Assembly: GCA_027492795.1 (NCBI GenBank)
Contig: JAPUEB010000006.1
Location: 186,001-250,000, forward strand
From: Chryseobacterium sp.
GTDB taxonomy: Bacteria; Bacteroidota; Bacteroidia; Flavobacteriales; Weeksellaceae
DNA length: 64,000 nucleotides
Direction: 5' to 3'
Shown here: in pieces, positions 9,834 through 17,628 of the stretch
Numbering within the stretch: the stretch's first letter is position 1
How the letters are laid out: each line of letters opens with the position of its first letter
Program-made: the position numbers and the translations under genes
Notes under the pieces: model-generated
The model's database searches: none
The model's input: only the letters and a program-made list of their open reading frames with translations
What the model was told of the DNA's origin: nothing

Positions 9834-10973
9834 ATGCGTCACAAAGTTCTCTTCATATCTTCATGGTTTCCCAATAAGTTGGAGCCCATTAATGGAAGTT
9901 TTGTGCAGCGTCACGCCGAAGCCGTAGCCAATTTTCATGACGTGGAAATACTTCACGTTATCGGAGATTTTCAGCAAAAGAAAAAATTTGTTCTTGATGA
10001 ACAGACTGTCAATGGCATAAAAACCCTTATTGTGTACTACAGAAATACCAACAATCCTATGAAAAATTTTTCAAATAGGATGAAAGCGTATCAACTGGGA
10101 TTTCAAAAGCTTCAAAAACCGGATATTGTTCATGGCAATATTCTTCTCAACAATATGTTTTTTGCACTTTGGCTGAAAAAAAAATTCGGAATTCCATTTG
10201 TAATTACAGAACATTTTACAGATTTCAGGAAGATCAACTACCGCAACTTGAACATACAAAGAAAAATCACCGCACGAATCATTGGGAATCAGGCTGAAAT
10301 GATTTTTCCGGTATCCACAGATTTAATGAACGGATTAAGAAATCTAGGAATTAACACAAAAATGAAGGTAATTCCGAATGTGGTAGATATTAATTTGTTT
10401 CGTCCTGCTGATTATAAACACAATACTTTTACCTTTGTACATATTTCCAACCTTTCGGATAGAAAGAACCCACAAATCATTCTGGATGCAGCAATACAAT
10501 TATTGAAAAAAGGGTATCAGTTTCAAATGAAAATGGGAGGAGGCGGAACTCCTGAAATTTTTAAAAAACTTAAAGATACTGCCGAAAATTCTGGATTTAT
10601 GGAGCATTTTGATTTTTTTGGGCTTCAAAATTCTGCAGGAGTAGCTGAAATAATGAGGGCTTCCGACTGTTTCATCCTTTTTAGCGAAGATGAAAACCAA
10701 CCTTGCGTTATCTCCGAAGCTTTTGCGTCAGGAATTAGGGTGATTTCAGCAAACGTTGGTGGAATAGCTGAGTTTTTTCCAGAAAATTTTGGATTTCTAA
10801 TTCCTTTGGAATCAAACGCACTTGTTACTGCAATGGAAAAAATAATTTTGCAGAAATCTGTAATTTCACCGTCTGAAATTGCAAATTACGCGGAACAAAA
10901 TTTTTCGTTTGAAACCATTGGCAAAAGATATTCCAATGCCTACAAAAAAGTTCTAAATGACAAACTTCATTAA
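9834..10973 (+). CDS. glycosyltransferase family 4 (GT-B fold)
   Basis: A 379-aa protein from ATG 9834 (MRHKVLFISSWFPNK). The longer TTG-started frame from 9795 runs through the -7 box and is rejected. The N-terminal nucleotide-fold opening is KVLFISSWFP. A typical GT4 inter-domain segment reads IPNVVDINLFRP, and the C-terminal donor site has FVHISNLSDRKNP and the E-x7-E motif in EDENQPCVISEAFASG. These enzymes transfer sugars from nucleotide sugars to glycans at the cytoplasmic face. Its end overlaps the flippase start by 17 bp, so the three genes to 14069 form one operon for a surface glycan. Confidence 0.92.
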   Translation: MRHKVLFISSWFPNKLEPINGSFVQRHAEAVANFHDVEILHVIGDFQQKKKFVLDEQTVNGIKTLIVYYRNTNNPMKNFSNRMKAYQLGFQKLQKPDIVHGNILLNNMFFALWLKKKFGIPFVITEHFTDFRKINYRNLNIQRKITARIIGNQAEMIFPVSTDLMNGLRNLGINTKMKVIPNVVDINLFRPADYKHNTFTFVHISNLSDRKNPQIILDAAIQLLKKGYQFQMKMGGGGTPEIFKKLKDTAENSGFMEHFDFFGLQNSAGVAEIMRASDCFILFSEDENQPCVISEAFASGIRVISANVGGIAEFFPENFGFLIPLESNALVTAMEKIILQKSVISPSEIANYAEQNFSFETIGKRYSNAYKKVLNDKLH

Positions 10974-12189
10974 AAATTTTTTCCAAAATAATGGGGCCTG
11001 GGTAGCAACCGGAACGATGGTTACAAAATTTTCATCTTTTCTGGTGATACTTTTTGCATCACGCTGGCTTACCAAAAATGATTTCGGCGAAGTGAGTGCT
11101 GCAATAAATTTTTTAGGTTTTTTTGTTGTTTTCACCGGTTTTGGAAGTTATCAAGGAATGCTGCGCTTTGGCGCAATTGTAAGCCCCGAAGAACGCGAAA
11201 AATTAAAAGCCTATTCTTTCAGTTACGGCATGCTCATTCAGTTGATTATCTGTTTGGTAATGGCCGCAGTAGCTTGGCTTATTTATCGCGACCATTGGAG
11301 TCTTCTGTCCATAATACTGCTGTTCAACATTCGCTTTTTTGGTGTTTACCTTTTAGAGCAGGCAAAAGCTGAGACAAGAGCAGATTTCAACAATAAAAAA
11401 TATGCATTACTCGATATATTATCTTCCGTATCGCTAGTATTGCTGGTTATTATTCTCATTCAGTTGCTTGGAAAAGACGGTTATATATGGGCTTTGTGTG
11501 TTTCACCTTTTGCAGTCCTCTTGATTCACAAATTTAAACTTAGCTTTAGCAAAAAAAACTTATTCAGCTTTACAGAACGTGATTTTTGGAAGTTTTCAGT
11601 AACCTCCGCAATGGGCGGTCAAGTTGCAGAATGGCTGTTTTTGATAGATATATTTTTCATCAGCCTTATCATTAATCAAACCGCTGTTGCAGAGTATCGT
11701 ATCAGCAATACAATACCTATAAATCTCATGTTTTTGGCTTATGTATTTCTGCAAACAGGATATCCGGAACTATGCAAACAACATTTGAACAAAGATTTTC
11801 AAAAAAAATATTTACGCAATTATCTAAAAAGCCTTATCCCCATCTCTTTTGTAATTCTGGCTTTTGGATTGACTTTTCCTGATGCGTTAATTTCACTTTT
11901 TGGCAAACATTATGAGGATTCTTCAATCTTTAAAATTTTGATTTTCGGAACGGTTTCCGTCATTTTAATAAGAGCGCCTTTTGGTTATCTACTATCTGCT
12001 TTAGGAAAACCTGCATATACACTTGGTGTTTCGGTTATAATGTTGGTCATTATTTCAATTGCATATTATTTTATCATTCCAAAATATGGATTAAAGGGAG
12101 TAGCTTATACCAATGTTTTCGGGCTTACTTTATCAGGAATTTTGTATGGTTTGGCGTATTTTTATGAACTTAAAAAAATTAAAAGTTAA
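10957..12189 (+). CDS. polysaccharide/oligosaccharide flippase (Wzx-like, MATE/MVF superfamily)
   Basis: A 410-aa integral membrane protein with about 12 hydrophobic segments. The first (about 12-35) includes GTMVTKFSSFLVILFASRWL, typical of the polysaccharide biosynthesis flippase family. It would move lipid-linked oligosaccharide across the inner membrane. Its ATG overlaps the glycosyltransferase by 17 bp, and its TAA shares its last base with the next ATG (TAATG), so translation is probably coupled. The glycan substrate cannot be predicted. Confidence 0.88.
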   Translation: MTNFIKNFFQNNGAWVATGTMVTKFSSFLVILFASRWLTKNDFGEVSAAINFLGFFVVFTGFGSYQGMLRFGAIVSPEEREKLKAYSFSYGMLIQLIICLVMAAVAWLIYRDHWSLLSIILLFNIRFFGVYLLEQAKAETRADFNNKKYALLDILSSVSLVLLVIILIQLLGKDGYIWALCVSPFAVLLIHKFKLSFSKKNLFSFTERDFWKFSVTSAMGGQVAEWLFLIDIFFISLIINQTAVAEYRISNTIPINLMFLAYVFLQTGYPELCKQHLNKDFQKKYLRNYLKSLIPISFVILAFGLTFPDALISLFGKHYEDSSIFKILIFGTVSVILIRAPFGYLLSALGKPAYTLGVSVIMLVIISIAYYFIIPKYGLKGVAYTNVFGLTLSGILYGLAYFYELKKIKS

Positions 12190-14069
12190 TGTGCGGCTTC
12201 ACCGGTTTTTATTCCAAAAATAAAACATCTTCAGAAGTGATTCTAAAGATGAACGATGCCATAAAACATCGCGGTCCCGATGATGAAGGCTATTTTTTTG
12301 GCGACAAACATTTTTCCGGAAAAGAAAGCATGTCCGAAATAAAAACCAGATTTGAAGCGCTTCCAAATTCAGAGTTTTCAAATGTTGCAATGGGATTTCG
12401 CCGACTTTCTATTGTAGATCTTTCGGAAAATGGACATCAACCGATGTCTTTTGGCAATCTACACATCACTTTTAACGGCGAGATCTACAATTTTCGGGAA
12501 TTAAGAGCGGTTTTAGAAAAAGAAGGCGCAGTTTTTCAAAGCAATTCGGATACAGAAGTTATTCTTCTTGGATATCAACATTGGGGAATTGATGTGATCC
12601 AAAAACTAGACGGAATGTTCAGTTTCTGCATTTTCGATTCTGCTAAAAAAGAGTTGATTTTTGCTCGCGACAGATTGGGTTTGAAGCCTTTATACTATTT
12701 CAAAAATGAAGAAGGGCTTTTTTGGGCTTCTGAAATAAAGTCGCTTTTAAATTCCGGAAAAATTCAGCCCGAAATAAATTGGGACGGAGTTCAGAGCAAT
12801 TTCATGTATCAAACGACAGTTTCGCCGCAAACTTGTTTCAAAAATATTTTTTCTTTAGAACCTGCTCATTACGCAGTTTATGATATTGAGAATCAATCGT
12901 TTAATTTTTATAAATATTATGAGTTTCCCAATAAAACAGATTCTGAAATTCAAAAAGATGAAGCTGTAAAAAAAGTAGATGAACTGCTGCGAAAAAACAT
13001 TGAAAAACAGCTTTATGCAGATGTTCCTGTAATTTCGATGATGAGTGGTGGAATTGATTCTACTTTAATCAGTGTTTTGGCTAAAGAAAACAACCAAAAT
13101 CTCGAAGCTTTCACGCTTTCTTACCAAAATGCGGATGAAGAAGTAGAAAATGCTTCCGAAGTTGCGTCTATAAACGATATTAAACATTTTATAGAGAAGA
13201 TAGATTCATTCAAAATTCTTCAAAACCTAAAGGAAAACATTGCTTTTTTTGAAGAGCCTTATCCTGCCCTCGAAGTTTTGGTAAATGCTTCAGAATTTGG
13301 AAAAAATGCTGGTTACAAAGTTATTTTAAGCGGAAATGGAGCCGATGAACTTTTTGGTGGTTATGGTCATCTCTTGAAACTTGAAAAATGGAAAAAAACC
13401 AGAAAATTCAGTTTTTTGAAATATTTTTTGCCTAAAAGTGGACGTTTTTCTCTGAAAATACGAAATTTTTTATCGCAAAATTCTGTAGAGGAGTTCTTCA
13501 GAAATGGACAAAGCGGCATGAAGCTTCATGAAATTGAACAACTTTTTGGACGAAAAGTACAACTTCAAAAATTTCCAAAAAATGGAAATTATCAGCGTTA
13601 TTTTTTAGAGGATATGACGAAATCTCTCGCTTCGCATCACGCCTACAGAGATGATTTGAGCGCAATGAAATACAGTGTGGAATTTCGTTATCCTTATTTA
13701 AGCAATGAATTGGTAGATTTTGTTGCAAAAATTCCCGAAGATATTCGCTTTAATGGGATTCTGAATAAACCTTTGCTGCGCGAAGTGGCACAAAAATACT
13801 TGCCCAAAAGTGTATTGAACATGAAAAAAAGAGGTTTCACTTTTCCTGTTTTTCAATGGTTTCAAAATGATTTTCAATTGCAAAACTTTGTGAATGAACA
13901 TATAGTAAGTTTGAAAAAAAGAAAGGTTTTTTCCACAAAAACTATTGAAAATTGGCAGAAAAATATTCATTCCGCAGAAGATTTGGGGAAAATATGGCAA
14001 TTGGTAACTTTTGAAATTTTGATGCAGACGTATTTTGATTCAGGTTTTTCATCAAAAAGCGTTGAATAA
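12189..14069 (+). CDS. asnB: asparagine synthase (glutamine-hydrolysing), AsnB family
   Basis: A 626-aa protein, normal length for the family. The N-terminal glutaminase begins MCGFTGF with nucleophile Cys2, followed by RGPDDEG and FNGEIYNFREL. The synthetase domain has the ATP-binding PP-loop SGGIDSTLIS and SGNGADELFGGY. The reaction is glutamine-dependent amidation. Because it is translationally coupled to a flippase and a glycosyltransferase, it may amidate a sugar acid of the glycan rather than serve free asparagine synthesis; this is inferred from context only. Confidence 0.93.
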   Translation: MCGFTGFYSKNKTSSEVILKMNDAIKHRGPDDEGYFFGDKHFSGKESMSEIKTRFEALPNSEFSNVAMGFRRLSIVDLSENGHQPMSFGNLHITFNGEIYNFRELRAVLEKEGAVFQSNSDTEVILLGYQHWGIDVIQKLDGMFSFCIFDSAKKELIFARDRLGLKPLYYFKNEEGLFWASEIKSLLNSGKIQPEINWDGVQSNFMYQTTVSPQTCFKNIFSLEPAHYAVYDIENQSFNFYKYYEFPNKTDSEIQKDEAVKKVDELLRKNIEKQLYADVPVISMMSGGIDSTLISVLAKENNQNLEAFTLSYQNADEEVENASEVASINDIKHFIEKIDSFKILQNLKENIAFFEEPYPALEVLVNASEFGKNAGYKVILSGNGADELFGGYGHLLKLEKWKKTRKFSFLKYFLPKSGRFSLKIRNFLSQNSVEEFFRNGQSGMKLHEIEQLFGRKVQLQKFPKNGNYQRYFLEDMTKSLASHHAYRDDLSAMKYSVEFRYPYLSNELVDFVAKIPEDIRFNGILNKPLLREVAQKYLPKSVLNMKKRGFTFPVFQWFQNDFQLQNFVNEHIVSLKKRKVFSTKTIENWQKNIHSAEDLGKIWQLVTFEILMQTYFDSGFSSKSVE

Positions 14070-14088
14070 TATCTTTGCGAAATTCTTA

Positions 14089-14248
14089 GAGACTGTTTAA
14101 ATTTTTCAAAATGAACCTTAATTTGTTTACCCCGACCCTAAAAGGAGCAAATTAAGGTTCAGTTTGAAGGAAATTTTCCACCCTTTAGGGTTGGAGAAAA
14201 GAAAATTTTCGATACTTTAATTTAAAAATAAAAAATTTAAACAGGCTC
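14089..14248. mobile_element. MITE-like element, 160 bp, with terminal inverted repeats
   Basis: The ends GAGACTGTTTAAATTTTT and AAAAATTTAAACAGGCTC are inverted repeats with one mismatch. The element is flanked on both sides by TTA, a candidate 3-bp target duplication. Inside is a perfect 14-bp stem (TGAACCTTAATTTG at 14112-14125, CAAATTAAGGTTCA at 14148-14161) and a second hairpin around CCACCCTTTAGGGTTGG. There is no coding capacity. A TATCTTTG promoter-like box at 14070-14077 points into it. Confidence 0.55.
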
Positions 14249-14286
14249 TTAATAATTATCTTTATCTGCAACGAATTATTTAAGCA

Positions 14287-14390
14287 TAAAAACCCTTATT
14301 CCCTAATTATAGTAAGAACTTTTTTTTAATAATGGAATAAGATTAATCTTCTTGGTTAATGCGATATTTTACTAATGGAATAAGGTTTTT
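14287..14390. repeat. imperfect inverted/direct repeats in the asnB-lipoprotein gap
   Basis: AAAACCCTTATTCC (14288-14301) is mirrored by GGAATAAGGTTTT (about 14377-14389), and TAATGGAATAAG occurs twice in direct orientation. With the MITE-like element this fills most of the 518-bp gap; no gene is seen in it. Confidence 0.4.
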
Positions 14391-14587
14391 TAATCCTGCT
14401 AGTTTTTGATGTTAGATAGCATTGATATTGTTTTTGAACTAAATGCAGTTAGTCAAATTATAAAATTGTTCTTGTATTTTTTTTGAAAAAAAGAGAAAAT
14501 TTTTCTAAAATATTTTTGCAAATGTTTGATTTTAAATGTCATATATTTTTCCCTCGACTTCTAAAAATAATTTTATCTTTGTTTTCT

Positions 14588-15091
14588 ATGAAAAGAAACG
14601 TGTTTTTTGCCGCTTTTTTTGTGATAATCGCTTTGCTTTCGTGCCGAAATAATGATGAACCGATACAGCAAATCGACCAAATTGTGCATCTCTACATCGA
14701 TTCTTTGGGACAGGATATGCTGAACAAAAAAATTGCTGGCTCCTACATTTCAGTTTCTTTAAATGATGTTGATGGTCTCACAGACAACGCTCCCGTAACT
14801 TACCTCATGAAAAAAGATGCGGATACGGTAGATTATATTCAATACATTGCTGGTGCAAAACGGATTTTGACGGATTCTATAGACGCCAATCACAAAACCT
14901 ATCGTTCCAGAATTGCTTTGAAAATGATTCTTAAAGTAAACGCTACCACACAATCCACCACCAATGATACCTTGATTCTGAATTATCAATACACACCCGA
15001 ATATTTCAGAGTTTCTTCGGCTTTATATAACAACAAACCCGTTTTTACAAAAGCGGAAGGACAGCCAAACATCATCAAAATCCACAAATAA
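14588..15091 (+). CDS. putative lipoprotein (DUF4377-like size, unidentified)
   Basis: A 167-aa protein from ATG 14588: MKRNVFFAAFFVIIALLSC is a lipoprotein signal peptide with Cys19 as the acylated residue. The upstream in-frame codons to 14483 are AT-rich non-coding sequence. A TATCTTTG box sits at 14574-14581, only 6 bp before the ATG, so the mRNA may be nearly leaderless or the true promoter lies elsewhere. The mature part (PVTYLMKKDADTVDYIQYIAGAKR) shows no family I recognise. Confidence 0.75.
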   Translation: MKRNVFFAAFFVIIALLSCRNNDEPIQQIDQIVHLYIDSLGQDMLNKKIAGSYISVSLNDVDGLTDNAPVTYLMKKDADTVDYIQYIAGAKRILTDSIDANHKTYRSRIALKMILKVNATTQSTTNDTLILNYQYTPEYFRVSSALYNNKPVFTKAEGQPNIIKIHK

Positions 15092-15237
15092 TCATTAAAT
15101 TTGCCATTCGAGTTACAGGATGCGAGATACGGGTTTCGAGATGCAAGTTTTGAGGTTCCGATTTTTTTATCTGTTGTAATCCGTAATTTTGGCGAGTTAC
15201 ATTATCAATTATTATTTATCAATTATCACTCATAATT

Positions 15238-16509
15238 ATGTTGCAGGTTAATTTTTTGCGCGAAAACAAAGAGCGCGTTTTGGAAGGTTTAAACAAGAGA
15301 AATTTTAAGCAAATTACTTTAGTTGATGATGCCATTTCTGCTGATGACGAAAGGAAAAAACTACAGTTTGAGCTGGATGAAAACCTTTCTCAAATGAATA
15401 AAATTTCGAAGGAAATTGGACTTTTGATGAAAGACGGCAAAAAAGAAGAAGCCGAAGCTGCAAAAGCCAAAACCGCCGAATACAAAGAAAATTCGCAAAA
15501 TCTGCAGCAAAAACTGAAAGAAACTGAAGCAAAATTGCAGGAAATTTTGTACTTGCTTCCCAACATACCTTACGAAAAAGTAAAAGCCGGAGTTTCTGCC
15601 GAAGATAACGAAATCGTTTTTCAATCCCATGAAGTTCAAGGACTTGGAGCGGGAAACATTCCGCATTGGGAATTGGCAAAAAAATACAATTTAATTGATT
15701 TTGAACTCGGCGTAAAAATTGCCGGAGCCGGTTTTCCTGTGTATTTGGGAAAAGGGGCACGCTTGCAAAGAGCTTTGGTGCAGTATTTTTTGGATAAAAA
15801 TGTGGATGCAGGTTATTTGGAAGTAAATCCGCCTCATGTTGTGAACGAAGCTTCCGGTTATGGAACTGGCCAACTTCCCGATAAAGAGGGACAAATGTAT
15901 TTTGTGAACGAAGATAATTTGTATCTCATACCTACTTCAGAAGTTCCGGTGACCAATATTTACCGAGATGTAATTTTAGAGGAAAAAGATTTGCCGATTA
16001 AAAACACGGCTTTTTCTCAATGTTACCGTAGAGAAGCGGGAAGTTACGGCGCTCATGTTCGTGGGTTGAACCGTCTTCATCAGTTTGAAAAAGTAGAAAT
16101 TGTAAGAATAGAAAAACCAGAAAATTCTTACGCAGCTTTGGAAGAAATGGTGGAACACGTAAAAGGAATTTTGCAGGATTTGGAGCTTCCGTTCAGGATT
16201 TTGCGTTTGTGTGGTGGCGATATGGGCTTTACTTCTGCCATGACCTACGATTTTGAGGTTTGGAGTGCGGCGCAGGAAAAATGGTTGGAAGTTTCTTCGG
16301 TTTCCAACTTTGAAACTTTCCAAGCGAACCGTTTGAAATGCCGTTACAAAGGAAATGAAGGAAAAGCGCAATTGGTTCACACTTTGAACGGTTCTGCAAT
16401 GGCATTACCGAGAATTATGGCGGCACTTTTGGAAAACAATCAAACTGAAAATGGTATTAAGATTCCTGCGAAAATTGCGGAATATGCAAAATTTGATGAA
16501 ATCTCTTAA
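15238..16509 (+). CDS. serS: seryl-tRNA synthetase
   Basis: A 423-aa class II aminoacyl-tRNA synthetase of usual length. The N-terminal coiled-coil arm (about residues 30-105, KKEEAEAAKAKTAEYKENS) binds the long variable arm of tRNA-Ser. The catalytic domain has TSEVPVTNIYRD, motif 2 FSQCYRREAGSYG and motif 3 LNGSAMALPRIMAALLENN. It charges tRNA-Ser with serine. It is a single gene ended by a 12-bp stem terminator at 16571-16602, with a two-hairpin repeat between stop codon and terminator. Confidence 0.98.
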   Translation: MLQVNFLRENKERVLEGLNKRNFKQITLVDDAISADDERKKLQFELDENLSQMNKISKEIGLLMKDGKKEEAEAAKAKTAEYKENSQNLQQKLKETEAKLQEILYLLPNIPYEKVKAGVSAEDNEIVFQSHEVQGLGAGNIPHWELAKKYNLIDFELGVKIAGAGFPVYLGKGARLQRALVQYFLDKNVDAGYLEVNPPHVVNEASGYGTGQLPDKEGQMYFVNEDNLYLIPTSEVPVTNIYRDVILEEKDLPIKNTAFSQCYRREAGSYGAHVRGLNRLHQFEKVEIVRIEKPENSYAALEEMVEHVKGILQDLELPFRILRLCGGDMGFTSAMTYDFEVWSAAQEKWLEVSSVSNFETFQANRLKCRYKGNEGKAQLVHTLNGSAMALPRIMAALLENNQTENGIKIPAKIAEYAKFDEIS

Positions 16510-16510
16510 A

Positions 16511-16554
16511 CCGCGCGGAGCGCGGCACAATGTTTACCTCATGCGACTTGTCGC
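16511..16554 (+). repeat. two-hairpin dispersed element, copy 1
   Basis: Hairpin A CCGCGC-GGA-GCGCGG (16511-16525), a 17-nt linker, and hairpin B GCGA-CTTG-TCGC (16543-16554). The same layout with the same linker length recurs at 40972-41015 and, inverted, at 57588-57631. Confidence 0.8.
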
Positions 16555-16570
16555 TTTAGGGATAAAATAA

Positions 16571-16602
16571 AAAACCATCTGACTTTCAGATGGTTTTGTT
16601 TT
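16571..16602 (+). terminator. serS terminator
   Basis: AAAACCATCTGA, CTT loop, TCAGATGGTTTT (12-bp perfect stem), then a T-rich tail. Confidence 0.88.
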
Positions 16603-16640
16603 AAGAATTTCTAGCTTCAAAATTTTTAAAAAATGGTAAA

Positions 16641-16682
16641 TGCCACGAATGCACGAATATTTTTTTTCGTGCATTCGTGGCA
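16641..16682. repeat. CACGAATGCACGAAT hairpin, copy 2
   Basis: TGCCACGAATGCACGAA and its exact reverse complement (17-bp arms) with an 8-nt T-rich loop. It lies between serS and the convergent lipoprotein gene. Confidence 0.75.
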
Positions 16683-16702
16683 ATCATAATTCTAGTAATA
16701 CT

Positions 16703-17491
16703 TTACTTCGTGTAAACGATAATTTTCTTATCCTTGTTTTTCAAATTTTTACCTTCGTCCCAAAGATCGTTGGTTCTTACGTTGATGCGAATGGTTTTAT
16801 CATCAATCTGTTGCACAAAATCGTGTTTTCCTTCAATTTTTGTGATGGGTTTTTGGAATTTCAAAGTATTGGTGAAATTTCCGTTGAACATTCGCAACAT
16901 TCCTACAACTCCGGAAGCCATTTGTCTGCCATAAGCTTCTATGGAATCTTGCTTGGTTTGCGGTTTTCCGGTCTTTTCTTCCGGTTTCACTTTTTGAATT
17001 TCCGACAGAGATTCTGCAATATTAAATTTTTCAGTATCAATTTCGAGTTTTTCGCCGTCCCATCTTCCAAAATCTTGCAAAGGAATGTTTTTCAGTTCGC
17101 GCTTGCTTGCAAAAAGTTGGGCAACTTCCACAGGAAGCAATTTATCATATTTCAACGACAGACCTAGGATTTCGCCTTTGTCTTTATTGAGTTTGATGTA
17201 CATTTTTTTCAGGGCGCCTGCTTCTTTTTCGTTCAAAACGATTTTTCCTTTTTTTTGTAAATCGTAAAGGCTTTTCCATTCGGTGGGAAGTTCGGAAAGG
17301 TTCGGAATATCTTTTGAAACGGCGGAAGAACCAGCAACATTCATCATCCCGATCATGGTTTTGTCCATCAGGATGTTAGATTCCATGCTGGATGCGGCGT
17401 CTTTGTAATAGGTGGTTTCGGTATTTACGGAGCAGGATTGCAACAATGCGAATGCAACAACAGATACGTAAAATCCAATTTTTTTAATCAT
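16703..17491 (-). CDS. putative lipoprotein
   Basis: A 262-aa protein. I start at the ATG at 17491 because MIKKIGFYVSVVAFALLQSC is a lipoprotein signal peptide (Cys20). The longer frame from 17632 crosses a strong hairpin and the end of the AraC-type gene. The mature part is charged with LNEKEAGALKKMYIKLNKD and ends in TIRINVRTNDLWDEGKN; I do not recognise a family. It lies downstream of the TPR/AraC regulator on the same strand, separated by 137 bp containing the hairpin at 17561-17587. Confidence 0.75.
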   Translation of the reverse strand: MIKKIGFYVSVVAFALLQSCSVNTETTYYKDAASSMESNILMDKTMIGMMNVAGSSAVSKDIPNLSELPTEWKSLYDLQKKGKIVLNEKEAGALKKMYIKLNKDKGEILGLSLKYDKLLPVEVAQLFASKRELKNIPLQDFGRWDGEKLEIDTEKFNIAESLSEIQKVKPEEKTGKPQTKQDSIEAYGRQMASGVVGMLRMFNGNFTNTLKFQKPITKIEGKHDFVQQIDDKTIRINVRTNDLWDEGKNLKNKDKKIIVYTK

Positions 17492-17560
17492 TTTTTTGTT
17501 TTTTTGTGAGTCTGTTGGATTCAAAATGAGTGCCGAAGTTAAAAAGCATTTTTTCCATAA

Positions 17561-17587
17561 CCTTGTCAAGGTTCCAAACCTTGACAA
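17561..17587. repeat. strong hairpin (12-bp perfect stem)
   Basis: CTTGTCAAGGTT, loop CCA, AACCTTGACAAG. It lies between the regulator's stop codon and the lipoprotein start. There is no T-run on the minus strand after it, so it is more likely a dispersed hairpin than a terminator. Confidence 0.6.
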
Positions 17588-17628
17588 GATTGAGCGAGTT
17601 AGAATTAACTTCAAAAAATTCCGCGCAA

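Noticed and set aside
17561-17587. Terminator of the TPR/AraC regulator
   Set aside because: Strong stem but no T-run on the minus strand; more likely a dispersed hairpin.
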